The notes below the pieces were generated by a model. It saw only the letters and a list, made by a program, of their open reading frames with translations. It ran no database searches and had not been told where the DNA came from. From Streptomyces venezuelae (GTDB lineage: Bacteria > Actinomycetota > Actinomycetes > Streptomycetales > Streptomycetaceae), in NCBI RefSeq assembly GCF_008642295.1, contig NZ_CP029190.1:6307501-6371500 (forward strand): 64,000 nucleotides of DNA. The letters are read 5' to 3'. The translations under genes were made by a program, and so were the position numbers. Positions 8,433-16,384 of this stretch are shown here, piece after piece (position 1 is the first letter of the stretch; every line of letters begins with the position of its first letter).

Positions 8433-8484
8433 GAATCATGCGGGTTCCGCCGCCGTGGCACCAGGGGTCGCACCAGGGGGAAAG

Positions 8485-9090
8485 ATGCAGAGGCTGGAAC
8501 CGGGAACCACCGCGCTGCTCACCATCGAATGCCAGAACGGCGTGGTCGGCGAGGACAGCGCCCTCCCCGAACTGGCCAAGGAGGCGCAGGCCTCCGGCAT
8601 GCTGGGCCGGGTCGCCGAGCTGGTGGCGGGCGCGCACCGGGCCGGCGTACAGGTGCTGCACGCGGTGGCGGAACGACGGCCGGACGGCCGGGGCGCCAAC
8701 ACCAATGCGCGGCTGTTCCGTGCCGCGGGGAAGCTGCCGGTCCAGCAGCTGACCGGCAGCGCGGCCGTGCGGGTGGCCGCGCCCATCGAGGTCGCCGAAC
8801 AGGACCTGATCGTCCGGCGGCTGCACGGCCTCTCCCCGATGGCCGGGACCGATCTGGACGCGCTGCTGCGCAACCTCGGCTGCCGGACCCTGGTGGTCAC
8901 CGGGGTGTCCTCGAACGTGGCCGTTCCCAACACGGTGTTCGACGCGGTGAACCTCGGCTACCAGGTGGTCGTCCCGGCCGACGCGATCGCCGGAGTGCCG
9001 GCCGAGTACACCGCCCAGGTGCTCCGGAACTCCCTCGCCCTGGTCGCCACGGTCACCACCACCGCGGAGGTCCTCGCCGCCTGGGCGTGA
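8485..9090 (+). CDS. Isochorismatase-fold (cysteine) hydrolase
   Basis: 201 aa from the ATG at 8485, which has GGGGGAAAG just upstream; an in-frame start at 8455 lacks such a site. The fold is an isochorismatase-like alpha/beta hydrolase. ALLTIECQNGVVG holds the position of the catalytic Asp but reads Glu (residue 12 or so). The cis-peptide/Cys region is LGCRTLVVTGVSSNVAVPNT, with Ser-Ser where the nucleophilic Cys is usual (typical 'GxxTxxCV'). Both features make normal hydrolase chemistry doubtful. Substrates in the family include isochorismate, nicotinamide and N-carbamoyl compounds. It is convergent with the NlpC/P60 gene with 13 bp between stops. Confidence 0.82.
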   Translation: MQRLEPGTTALLTIECQNGVVGEDSALPELAKEAQASGMLGRVAELVAGAHRAGVQVLHAVAERRPDGRGANTNARLFRAAGKLPVQQLTGSAAVRVAAPIEVAEQDLIVRRLHGLSPMAGTDLDALLRNLGCRTLVVTGVSSNVAVPNTVFDAVNLGYQVVVPADAIAGVPAEYTAQVLRNSLALVATVTTTAEVLAAWA

Positions 9091-9103
9091 CCCGGTCCCG
9101 GGG

Positions 9104-10402
9104 CTATGCGAAGAGCCGGCGCCAGGTCTCCGGGCCCGGGTAGCCGTCCGCTGCCGAACCCGACCAGCCCTGGGCGCGCTGGAAGGCCTCGACGTTGCGC
9201 CGGTCGCTTTCGGTCCACCGCTCCCCGGGCCCCTGGGAGTAGTGCTTTCCGAAACCCTTCTTCACCAACTGCACACCGAGTGCATTGACGTGTGCATTGA
9301 CAGCGCCCGGACGGAAATGCTGCACGCCGGGGAAGGCGCTGCTGCCGCCGTTCCCGCTCCCGTTCCCGCCGCCGGCGTTGATGTTCCTGCCCTTGCCGTT
9401 CTTCAGGTAGTCCCAGGTGGCCTTGCCGGGAATGCCGTCCGCGTCACTGCCGGTCCAGCCCTGCGCCCGCTGGAAGGCCTGGGTGGCCTTGCGGTCCGCG
9501 TCCGACCAGCGGGGGCCGGGGCCCGAGGTGTAGTAGGAGCCGCCACCGCGCTGGACGAGCATCCGGCCCAGCTCGGTCACGTGCTGGTTGTTGGCTCCCG
9601 GGCCGAACTTGTCCGCGCCCGGGAAGCCGGTGCTGCTCTCGCCGCCGTTGTTCGAGCTCAGATTCTTGTACCGGTATGCCACATAGCCCGCGGAGTTGTT
9701 CCAGTAGGCGTAGGGCGTCGTGCGCTTGAGGGTGTGCGGCCGGGTCTGGTCGTAGGCGATGTACTGGGTCTTGGCCGAGTTCGCCCAGCCGCCGAAAATC
9801 ACCACATGCGAACCGGCCACCGGATTCGCCGAGTTGTGGAACAGCAGCATGTCACCGGGCTGGAGTTCACTCTTCGATATCCGGACGCCGTACGAGGCCA
9901 GACTGCCGGTCCACTGGTTGTCCCGCAGTCCCCAGGCCATGGAGACAAAGCCCGAGCAGTCCATGCGGTAGCCGTCCGACCAGTAACGGCTCATGCTGTA
10001 CGGCACCTTGGCATTCGCCCAGACCTGGGCCCGGGCGATGATCTGCTCCCGGGACAGTCGCATGTCCTGCGAGGCCCGGTAATTCGACGCGCCGAACAGC
10101 GGCCCCGGCGCGCCCTGGCCGTGTCCCGATTCCTTCGCCGCGGCCATGGTGGCGCCCGTGGAAGAGGAGGCGGCCGACCGCTGCGGCGCGGCTTCGCCCG
10201 GTGCCGAGTCCGCCGCGAACGCGGTGCCGGCACCACTCACGAGGGTGACGCCGCCCGCCAGGCCGGCGACGAGGGCAGCCCTGGCCGCCCTGTGGCCGGG
10301 AAGTGCTGAGCGGCGAGCGGTGCGGGCCTCATAGAGGCAACCGGCGCACGGACACTCTTCCGGGGCATGGATCTCGTCGAAAGCGGGTGCAGAGGAGGTC
10401 AC
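9104..10402 (-). CDS. Secreted NlpC/P60-type hydrolase with two peptidoglycan-binding domains
   Basis: 432 aa from the GTG at 10402, preceded by GGAAGGAC; no other start lies before the hydrophobic segment. Residues 1-35 carry CPCAGC (residues 17-22). A hydrophobic segment (AALVAGLAGGVTLVSGAGTA) and a likely signal-peptidase site AFA|AD follow near residues 42-68. An NlpC/P60-like papain fold (about 100-225) contains MDCSGFVSMAWGL with the nucleophile Cys and GSHVVIFGG with the general-base His. Two similar C-terminal repeats (about 235-310 and 345-432) have the GPGxRWSDADRKATQAFQRA / PGERWTESDRRNVEAFQRA pattern of actinomycete peptidoglycan-binding modules. It should cut cell-wall peptides outside the cell. 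Confidence 0.88.
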   Translation of the reverse strand: MTSSAPAFDEIHAPEECPCAGCLYEARTARRSALPGHRAARAALVAGLAGGVTLVSGAGTAFAADSAPGEAAPQRSAASSSTGATMAAAKESGHGQGAPGPLFGASNYRASQDMRLSREQIIARAQVWANAKVPYSMSRYWSDGYRMDCSGFVSMAWGLRDNQWTGSLASYGVRISKSELQPGDMLLFHNSANPVAGSHVVIFGGWANSAKTQYIAYDQTRPHTLKRTTPYAYWNNSAGYVAYRYKNLSSNNGGESSTGFPGADKFGPGANNQHVTELGRMLVQRGGGSYYTSGPGPRWSDADRKATQAFQRAQGWTGSDADGIPGKATWDYLKNGKGRNINAGGGNGSGNGGSSAFPGVQHFRPGAVNAHVNALGVQLVKKGFGKHYSQGPGERWTESDRRNVEAFQRAQGWSGSAADGYPGPETWRRLFA

Positions 10403-10668
10403 TTCGCATCGTCCTTCCCGGACCGTTTTGTGATCTTGAAACCAACATTGCCGACGCGGTGAAAGGGGGAAAGGGGCGAAAGCCACTGCTGTCGGGGCCT
10501 TTGTGCCGGGCCCTTGTGCTCTTCTGAATTCGGGGCTCGGGGCAGCCGGGGTGGCCGAGCCCGCCGTCGGGCCGGCGCCGTGCGATGCCTGCGGGTTCCG
10601 GGTCGGCAGGGGTGCGTGATCCGCCTGATGGCCCCACGCCTGTCGGACAGTTGGACTATCTTCCTTCC

Positions 10669-13215
10669 GTGGACGATCTCCTTGCCGAAGACCCGGCATC
10701 CATAGGCCCGTACCGCCTGATCGGCCGGCTGGGCGAAGGCGGAATGGGCCTCGTCTATCTGGGGCGCTCCGAGGGCGGCCGTACCGTGGCCGTGAAGGTG
10801 GTGCAGGCCGAATACGCCGGCAACCCCGAGTTCCGCAGGCGGTTCGCGCGTGAAGTGGCTGCGGCGAGGCGGGTGGGCGGGAGCTGGACGGCCGCGGTGC
10901 TCGACGCCGACACCGAGGCCGCCGTGCCCTGGGTGGCGACACAGTACGTCCCCGGGCCCGATCTGCACTCCGTGGTCGCCGAGGGCTTCGGGCCGCTGCC
11001 CGAACACTCGGTGCACACCCTCGCCAACCGGCTCGCCCTCGCCCTGCAAGCCGTGCACGAGGCGGGCCTGATCCACCGTGACCTCAAGCCGTCCAATGTG
11101 CTCGTCACCGTGGACGGCCCCCGCGTCATCGACTTCGGCATCGCGCGGGCGATGGACAGCCTCGCCGGGGACAGCCTGCACACCCGTACCGGCATGCTGA
11201 TCGGCTCGCCCGGGTTCATGTCCCCGGAACAGGTCCGCGGTCTCGAACTCACCCCCGCCAGCGATGTCTTCTGCCTGGGCGCCGTCCTCGTGTACGCCGC
11301 CACCGGGCGGCTGCTCTTCGGCGCCAGGGACACCGGCCTGAGTGCCCACCTCTTCCGCATCGCCGAGGACGAGGCGGACCTGACCGGCGTACCGGAGAGC
11401 CTGGTCGAACTCGTCGGCGCGTGTCTGCACAAGGACCCGGCCAAACGGCCCACTCCCGAAGAGGTGGCCGCGCGCACGGCCACCGATCAGGCGGCGGAGT
11501 GGCTTCCGGGTGCGGTGCTGGCCCAACTCGGCCGTCATGCAGGACGGTTGCTCGACTACGCCCCGGCGGCGGCAGCCTCCGGAAGCGCCGCTGCGCCGGT
11601 GGACCCCCGGATCCATCCCGCGGAGCCCCCGGCACAGTTGCCTTCGCAGGCCCAGCAGTCGCCGCAGGCCCCCTTGTTGCCCCCGCCGCCCGGGTACGCC
11701 CCGACGGTTCCGGCCCACGCGAGCCCCCTGCAGGGGTTCGGGCCGCCCCCGGGCCCGCTGCCCGGTGTCCGGTCCGTGCCGCCGTCCCCGCCCGTTCTCC
11801 CCGACCCGGCCGCCCCGCACCCCAGGCGCTGGTGGGGCCTGGCGGTGGTCGTCCTGGCGCAGTTGCTGGTGCTGCTCGAAGCGACCACCTTCAACCTGGT
11901 CGTACCGGGGCTCCAGACAGACCTGCACCTCGACTCCGACGACCTGAGCCCGCTGTACCGGACCCATGTACTGGCCTTCGGCGGCATGCTGCTGCTCGGC
12001 GGCCATATCGCGGACCTGCTGGGGCCCAAGCGAACCCTGATCACCGGCCTGGTCGGATCGGCAGCGGCGTACGGGCTCGCCGGCTCGGCCGGCCATGTCG
12101 ACCTGCTGCTCTGGGCCCGCCTCGCACAGGGCCTCTTCGGCGCACTGCTGACCGTCTCCGCACTGGCCCTGGTGGCCAACAGCTTCACCGACCCCAAGGA
12201 ACGCAGCAGGGCCTTCGGGATCTACGCCTCGACCGTCGGCAGCGGTACGGCACTCGGACTGCTGACGGGCGGCTGGCTGCTGGAGGCGCTGGACTGGCGC
12301 TGGTCCTTGTACGCAGGCGTTCCCCTCGCCGTGGTCGCCGTCATCGGCGCGGTGACCCTGCTGCCCGCCCGTACGGGAGGCCGTACCGGCGCCCGGTTCG
12401 ACGTACTCGGCGTGCTGCTCGGCACCGGCGGTCTCACCGCCCTCGTGTACGGCCTGCACGAGGGCCAGCCGCGCGGCTGGACCGACTTCCTGACCCTGGC
12501 CCTGATCATCGGTGGCGTGCTGCTGTTCGCGGCCTTCCTGTGGTGGCAGACCATCACGTCGAGTCCGCTGCTGCCGCCGTACGTCCTCCGGGACCGCAAC
12601 CGCCTCGGCTCCTTCCTGGCCATGGTCCTGGCGGGCATGGGCACCCTCGCCGTCCTTCCGCTGCTGAGCCACTACCTGGAGCGTGTCCTCGGCTATCCGC
12701 CGTTCAGAGCCGGAACGGCCCTGCTGCCGCTGGTCCTCGCACTCGTCATCGGCGCCACCCAGGTCTCCGCCCGCCTGCTGCACCGCACGGCGCCCCGGAT
12801 CCTGATCACGGCGGGCCTGGCGGTCACGGCCCTCGGGCTGGTGCTCCTGGCCGGCCTCGAGCCCCACGGCACGTACCTGACGCAGGTGCTGCCGGGCCTC
12901 CTCCTCGTCGGCTTCGGCACCGGCGTGGCCTCCACGCCGATCTACGCCATCGCCACCGGCGGCGTCGCCCCGCAGCACTCCGGGGCGACCTCGGCCACGC
13001 TCGTCTCCGCCGATCACATGGGTGCGGTGATCGGCACGGTGGTGCTCGGCAGCATCGTCTCCGCACAGCTGCGCGAGGCGCTGCCCACGGACTTCGGCGT
13101 GGTGCTGCTGGACGCCTACACGCACACCCTCTGGTGGGCGGCGGGCGCCCTGCTGCCGGCAGGCCTGATCGTCGGCCTGACGGTCACGGCCAAGAGCAGC
13201 GCCGAGGTGCGGTAG
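10669..13215 (+). CDS. Ser/Thr protein kinase fused to an MFS (DHA2-type) transporter
   Basis: 848 aa from the GTG at 10669 (DDLLAEDPASIGPYRLIGRL is the usual kinase start); an in-frame ATG at 10585 would add 28 residues. Residues about 12-270 are a complete Hanks-type kinase with the P-loop GRLGEGGMGLVYLG, lysine AVKVV, catalytic loop HRDLKPSNV, DFGIAR and GSPGFMSPEQ. A Pro-rich linker (about 310-385) follows. Residues about 390-840 are a drug:H+ antiporter-type MFS unit with 12-14 membrane segments, motif A-like ADLLGPKRTL and motif C-like GSGTALGLLTGGWL. No stop or frameshift separates the halves. It probably couples phosphorylation to efflux at the membrane, but the target and substrate are unknown. 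The neighbouring KdpD-like gene follows on the same strand. Confidence 0.88.
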   Translation: MDDLLAEDPASIGPYRLIGRLGEGGMGLVYLGRSEGGRTVAVKVVQAEYAGNPEFRRRFAREVAAARRVGGSWTAAVLDADTEAAVPWVATQYVPGPDLHSVVAEGFGPLPEHSVHTLANRLALALQAVHEAGLIHRDLKPSNVLVTVDGPRVIDFGIARAMDSLAGDSLHTRTGMLIGSPGFMSPEQVRGLELTPASDVFCLGAVLVYAATGRLLFGARDTGLSAHLFRIAEDEADLTGVPESLVELVGACLHKDPAKRPTPEEVAARTATDQAAEWLPGAVLAQLGRHAGRLLDYAPAAAASGSAAAPVDPRIHPAEPPAQLPSQAQQSPQAPLLPPPPGYAPTVPAHASPLQGFGPPPGPLPGVRSVPPSPPVLPDPAAPHPRRWWGLAVVVLAQLLVLLEATTFNLVVPGLQTDLHLDSDDLSPLYRTHVLAFGGMLLLGGHIADLLGPKRTLITGLVGSAAAYGLAGSAGHVDLLLWARLAQGLFGALLTVSALALVANSFTDPKERSRAFGIYASTVGSGTALGLLTGGWLLEALDWRWSLYAGVPLAVVAVIGAVTLLPARTGGRTGARFDVLGVLLGTGGLTALVYGLHEGQPRGWTDFLTLALIIGGVLLFAAFLWWQTITSSPLLPPYVLRDRNRLGSFLAMVLAGMGTLAVLPLLSHYLERVLGYPPFRAGTALLPLVLALVIGATQVSARLLHRTAPRILITAGLAVTALGLVLLAGLEPHGTYLTQVLPGLLLVGFGTGVASTPIYAIATGGVAPQHSGATSATLVSADHMGAVIGTVVLGSIVSAQLREALPTDFGVVLLDAYTHTLWWAAGALLPAGLIVGLTVTAKSSAEVR

Positions 13216-13364
13216 TGCGTGCCCACCTCCATGGGGACGTGGGGGCAGCCGCACCCGGGGAGCCGCATGGAGCAGGGCCCGACGGTCGGCAGGCCGTGCT
13301 TCGGGGGACCGGCGCATGATGGAGGGCAGGGCGCTGTGGAGTGACGAGCGGCGGGAGCTCTACG

Positions 13365-15821
13365 ATGCCGCGTGGACGGTTGCGGATCTACCTCGGGGCG
13401 GCTCCCGGGGTCGGCAAGACGTACGCCATGCTGGAGGAGGGCCTGCGGCTGAGGTCGGAAGGCACCGACGTGGTCACCGCGCTCGTCGAGTCCCACGGCC
13501 GTCGCCCCGTCGCCGCCCTGGCCGAGGGCCTGGAGACCGTACCGAGGCACACCCTGGTGTACCGCGGGACGGCGTTCACCGAGATGGACCTGGACGCAGT
13601 CCTGGCCCGCCACCCGCAGGTGGCCCTCGTGGACGAGCTGGCCCACAGCAACGTGCCGGGGTCTCGCCATGCCAAGCGGTGGCAGGACGTCGAGGAGCTC
13701 CTGGACGCCGGGATCGACGTCACCACCACGCTCAACGTCCAGCACCTTGAGTCCCTGCGCGACGTGGTGCGGCAGATCACCGGCGTCGCGCAGCGCGAGA
13801 CTCTGCCCGACGAAGTGGCCCGCCGCGCCGACCAGGTCGAGCTCGTCGACCTGCCCCCCGAACTGCTGCGCCGCCGCATGGTCCACGGCGACATCTACGC
13901 CCCCGACCGCATCGCGTCCGCCCTCTCCCACTATTTCCGCATCGGCAACCTCACCGCCCTGCGGGAGCTCGCCCTGCTGTGGCTCGCCGACCGGGTGGAG
14001 GAAGGCCTGCTGCGCTACCGCGCCGAACACGGAATCACCGGGCCCTGGGAGACCCGTGAGCGCATCATGGTCGGCCTGACCGGCGGCCCCGAGGGCGAGA
14101 CCCTGATCCGGCGGGCCGCAAGGATCACCGCCCGCACCCCGGGCAGTGAACTGCTGGCCCTGCACGTGGTGCCCGCCGACGGCCTGGTGCACGCCGACCC
14201 CGCCGCGCTGGCCGCCCAGCGCACCCTCGTGGAGTCACTGGGCGGCAGCTACCACCAGACCACCGGCGACAACGTCCCTGACGCGCTGATCCAGTTCGCC
14301 GAGGCGGAGAACGTCACCCAGGTCGTGCTGGGGGCGAGCCGACGCGGCAGGCTCTCCACGTTCCTCCAGGGCAGCGTCGGACAGCGCACCATCCAGCGGT
14401 CCGGTCCCATCGACGTGTTCGTCATCACCCACGAGGCGGCGGCGGGAACCACCACGCCGCGGATCCCGCGCCTCGGGGTAGCCGCCGGCCGTCGGCGGGT
14501 GTGGACGGCGCTCCTGCTCACCGCCGTGGTGCTCCCTGTGATCACCGCGCTCCTCGCCCTGGCCCGCGACGTCGTCGACCTCTCGTTCGACCTGGTCGTC
14601 TACCTGCTGGCCGTCGTCGTGATCGCACTCGTCGGCGGCCTGCTCCCGGCGCTTCTGGCCGCGGTGGCCGCGGCTCTCCTCGCGAACTGGTTCTTCACGG
14701 AGCCGTACCACTCCCTGAGCGTCCGCGGCACCGGTGACATCCTCGGACTGGTGGTCTTCGTCGCCGCGGCTGTGATCGTAGGCACCTCCGCGGGCAGGGC
14801 GGCCCGCCATGGCCGGCAGGCGGTACGGGCCCGGGCGGAGGCACGGGCCCTGAGCCGGCTGGCGGCGGGGATGATGCGCGGGCAGGCCTTGCCGGCGCTC
14901 CTGGAGCAGGTGCGGGAAGACTTCGGGCTGGATGCGGTGAGCCTGCTGGAGCGGGACACGGAGCCCGTGGCCGAGCCCCGCTGGTACGTCGTCGCCAGTG
15001 CGGGCGAGCATCCGCCCGAGCACCCCTCGGAGGCCGATGTGGAAAGCCCCGTCGACGAGCGGCTGACGCTGGTGGCGTCCGGCCGCCTGGGCGGTGACGA
15101 CCAGCGCGTCCTCGGGGTGTGCGCCGCTCAGCTCGCCATGGCCCATACGCAGGGACGGCTCGCGGCCACCGCCGCCGAGGCGGGACTGCGGGCCGAGGCC
15201 GAAAGGAGCCGGGCCGCCGGCTTCCTCACCGCGAGCCGGGAACTGCGGGACCTGCTGGGCACCACGGAAAGCGCGCTGGCCGGGCTGCGGGCACGCGCCG
15301 CACAGGACCCGGAGGGCCGCAGGCTGTTCGGCGTCGTCCGCTCCGCACAGCACCGGGCGGCCCGGCTGCTGGGCGAACTCGACGACCTCAGCCGTCTGGA
15401 GGCCGGGGCGCTGGACCTCTACCTCCGCCCGGTGGACCTGAACGAGGCGCTCGCCGCCGCGCTGGACGACCTGGGACCCGGCGGCCACACGATCGACTGC
15501 CAACTGCCCGAGCAGCTGCCGGACGTGATCGCCGACGCGGCCGTCCTCACCCGGGTGCTGGCCACTGTGGCCGCCGACGCGCTGCGGCACAGCCCGCCGG
15601 ACCGGCCGCCGCACCTCGTCGCGGAGACCGCCGACGGGCACCTGGTCATCCGAGTGACCGACGGAGCGGCGGACCCGGAGACGCTGCGGGGCAGGACGGA
15701 CAGCCTGCCGCAGCGCCTTTCCCGCGACCTCACCGAGTCCATGGGCGGTACCGTCCGGGTCGCGGCCACAGGGAGTGCCTTCGCGGTGGACCTCACCCTC
15801 CCCACGGCAAGACGCCGCTGA
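13365..15821 (+). CDS. kdpD: KdpD-like sensor protein with degenerate kinase core
   Basis: 818 aa; the ATG at 13365 has CGGGAG 8 nt upstream, while a GTG at 13341 has no good site. The N-terminal KdpD domain begins at once (RLRIYLGAAPGVGKTYAMLE, a Walker A), with VALVDELAHSNVPGSRHAKR as the Walker B region. A universal-stress-protein-like domain (about 235-360) and four membrane helices of the DUF4118 region (about 380-490) follow, then a GAF-like segment and a C-terminal kinase-like part. There the expected H-box 'HDLRTP' reads SRELRDLL, the N-box Asn is replaced (VAADALRHSP), and the G-box is DGAADPE. Phosphotransfer by it is therefore unlikely. No kdpE or kdpFABC is nearby. It may be a nucleotide or osmotic-signal receptor only. 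Confidence 0.85.
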   Translation: MPRGRLRIYLGAAPGVGKTYAMLEEGLRLRSEGTDVVTALVESHGRRPVAALAEGLETVPRHTLVYRGTAFTEMDLDAVLARHPQVALVDELAHSNVPGSRHAKRWQDVEELLDAGIDVTTTLNVQHLESLRDVVRQITGVAQRETLPDEVARRADQVELVDLPPELLRRRMVHGDIYAPDRIASALSHYFRIGNLTALRELALLWLADRVEEGLLRYRAEHGITGPWETRERIMVGLTGGPEGETLIRRAARITARTPGSELLALHVVPADGLVHADPAALAAQRTLVESLGGSYHQTTGDNVPDALIQFAEAENVTQVVLGASRRGRLSTFLQGSVGQRTIQRSGPIDVFVITHEAAAGTTTPRIPRLGVAAGRRRVWTALLLTAVVLPVITALLALARDVVDLSFDLVVYLLAVVVIALVGGLLPALLAAVAAALLANWFFTEPYHSLSVRGTGDILGLVVFVAAAVIVGTSAGRAARHGRQAVRARAEARALSRLAAGMMRGQALPALLEQVREDFGLDAVSLLERDTEPVAEPRWYVVASAGEHPPEHPSEADVESPVDERLTLVASGRLGGDDQRVLGVCAAQLAMAHTQGRLAATAAEAGLRAEAERSRAAGFLTASRELRDLLGTTESALAGLRARAAQDPEGRRLFGVVRSAQHRAARLLGELDDLSRLEAGALDLYLRPVDLNEALAAALDDLGPGGHTIDCQLPEQLPDVIADAAVLTRVLATVAADALRHSPPDRPPHLVAETADGHLVIRVTDGAADPETLRGRTDSLPQRLSRDLTESMGGTVRVAATGSAFAVDLTLPTARRR

Positions 15822-15856
15822 GCCGCCTCGCACGGTCGCGTCGTACGCCGCGGCGG

Positions 15857-16178
15857 TCAGGCCGCGGGCAGCACGTCGGCCACGGTGGGGCAGGGCGGGT
15901 CGGCCGCCAGGGAGTCCAGGGCGGCCGGGAGTACTTCTTCGAACGGTGGTCCGCAGGTTCAGGGTGAGGGCGCCCGCCTGGAGCCGGCTGAGGTCGAGCA
16001 GGTTTCCCGACCAGCCGGCTCAGCCGCAGCAGGCCCGTCTCGGCCGCGGCGAGCAGTTCCGCCCGGTCCTCCGCAGAGAGGACCTCCGCGTTCGTGCTGC
16101 GCAGCGAGCTCACCGCGGCCGGGGCCCCGGCCGGCGGGGTGCGCAGGTCGTGGCCGACGGCGCGCACTGAGGCAGTGC
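15857..16178 (-). pseudogene. kdpD remnant, HisKA part (frameshifted)
   Basis: Read on the minus strand from about 16178, this encodes VRAVGHDLRTP, an authentic H-box, then AAVSSLRST and LLRLSRLVG. One extra base breaks the frame, after which NLLDLSRLQAGALTLNLRTT follows. A second extra base breaks it again, and FEEVLPAALDSLAADP continues to a TGA at 15857-15859. The pieces are in the order of a KdpD dimerisation domain. There is no N-terminal sensor, no ATPase domain and no start, so this is a dead fragment. Confidence 0.8.
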
Positions 16179-16323
16179 AGAGACCTCACCGAGGCGATGG
16201 GCGGCAACCTGGACATCGTTGCCGTGCCCCGTCTTCTCCGTGACGCTCATCCTGCCGGTCGCGGACGACCGCGCGCCGATGAGCCGGCCGTCGATGTGGA
16301 GGGGGTGGCCCGTGCACGGGTGA
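16172..16323 (+). pseudogene. kdpD-like remnant, C-terminal HATPase end (inverted relative to neighbour)
   Basis: On the plus strand RDLTEAMGGNLDIVAVP is followed, after a one-base frame change, by VFSVTLILPVADDRAP and a TGA at 16321. This is the last strand-helix-strand of a KdpD-type HATPase domain, where 'VARxLTEAMGGxL...' precedes the final 'SLPVA'. It abuts the minus-strand HisKA fragment head to head near 16172, which suggests that an inversion and a deletion destroyed one ancestral gene. Confidence 0.7.
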
Positions 16324-16384
16324 GTGCCGGCGTACGAGGAGCGGGGCGGCGTCACAGTCCGTACGCCGCCCCGCTCTTGCCGGG

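Noticed and set aside
10403..10668. c-di-AMP (ydaO-type) riboswitch upstream of the cell-wall hydrolase gene
   Set aside because: Such genes often carry it in actinomycetes, but I could not find the conserved core in the 266-bp leader; apart from GC-rich segments I see nothing definite there.
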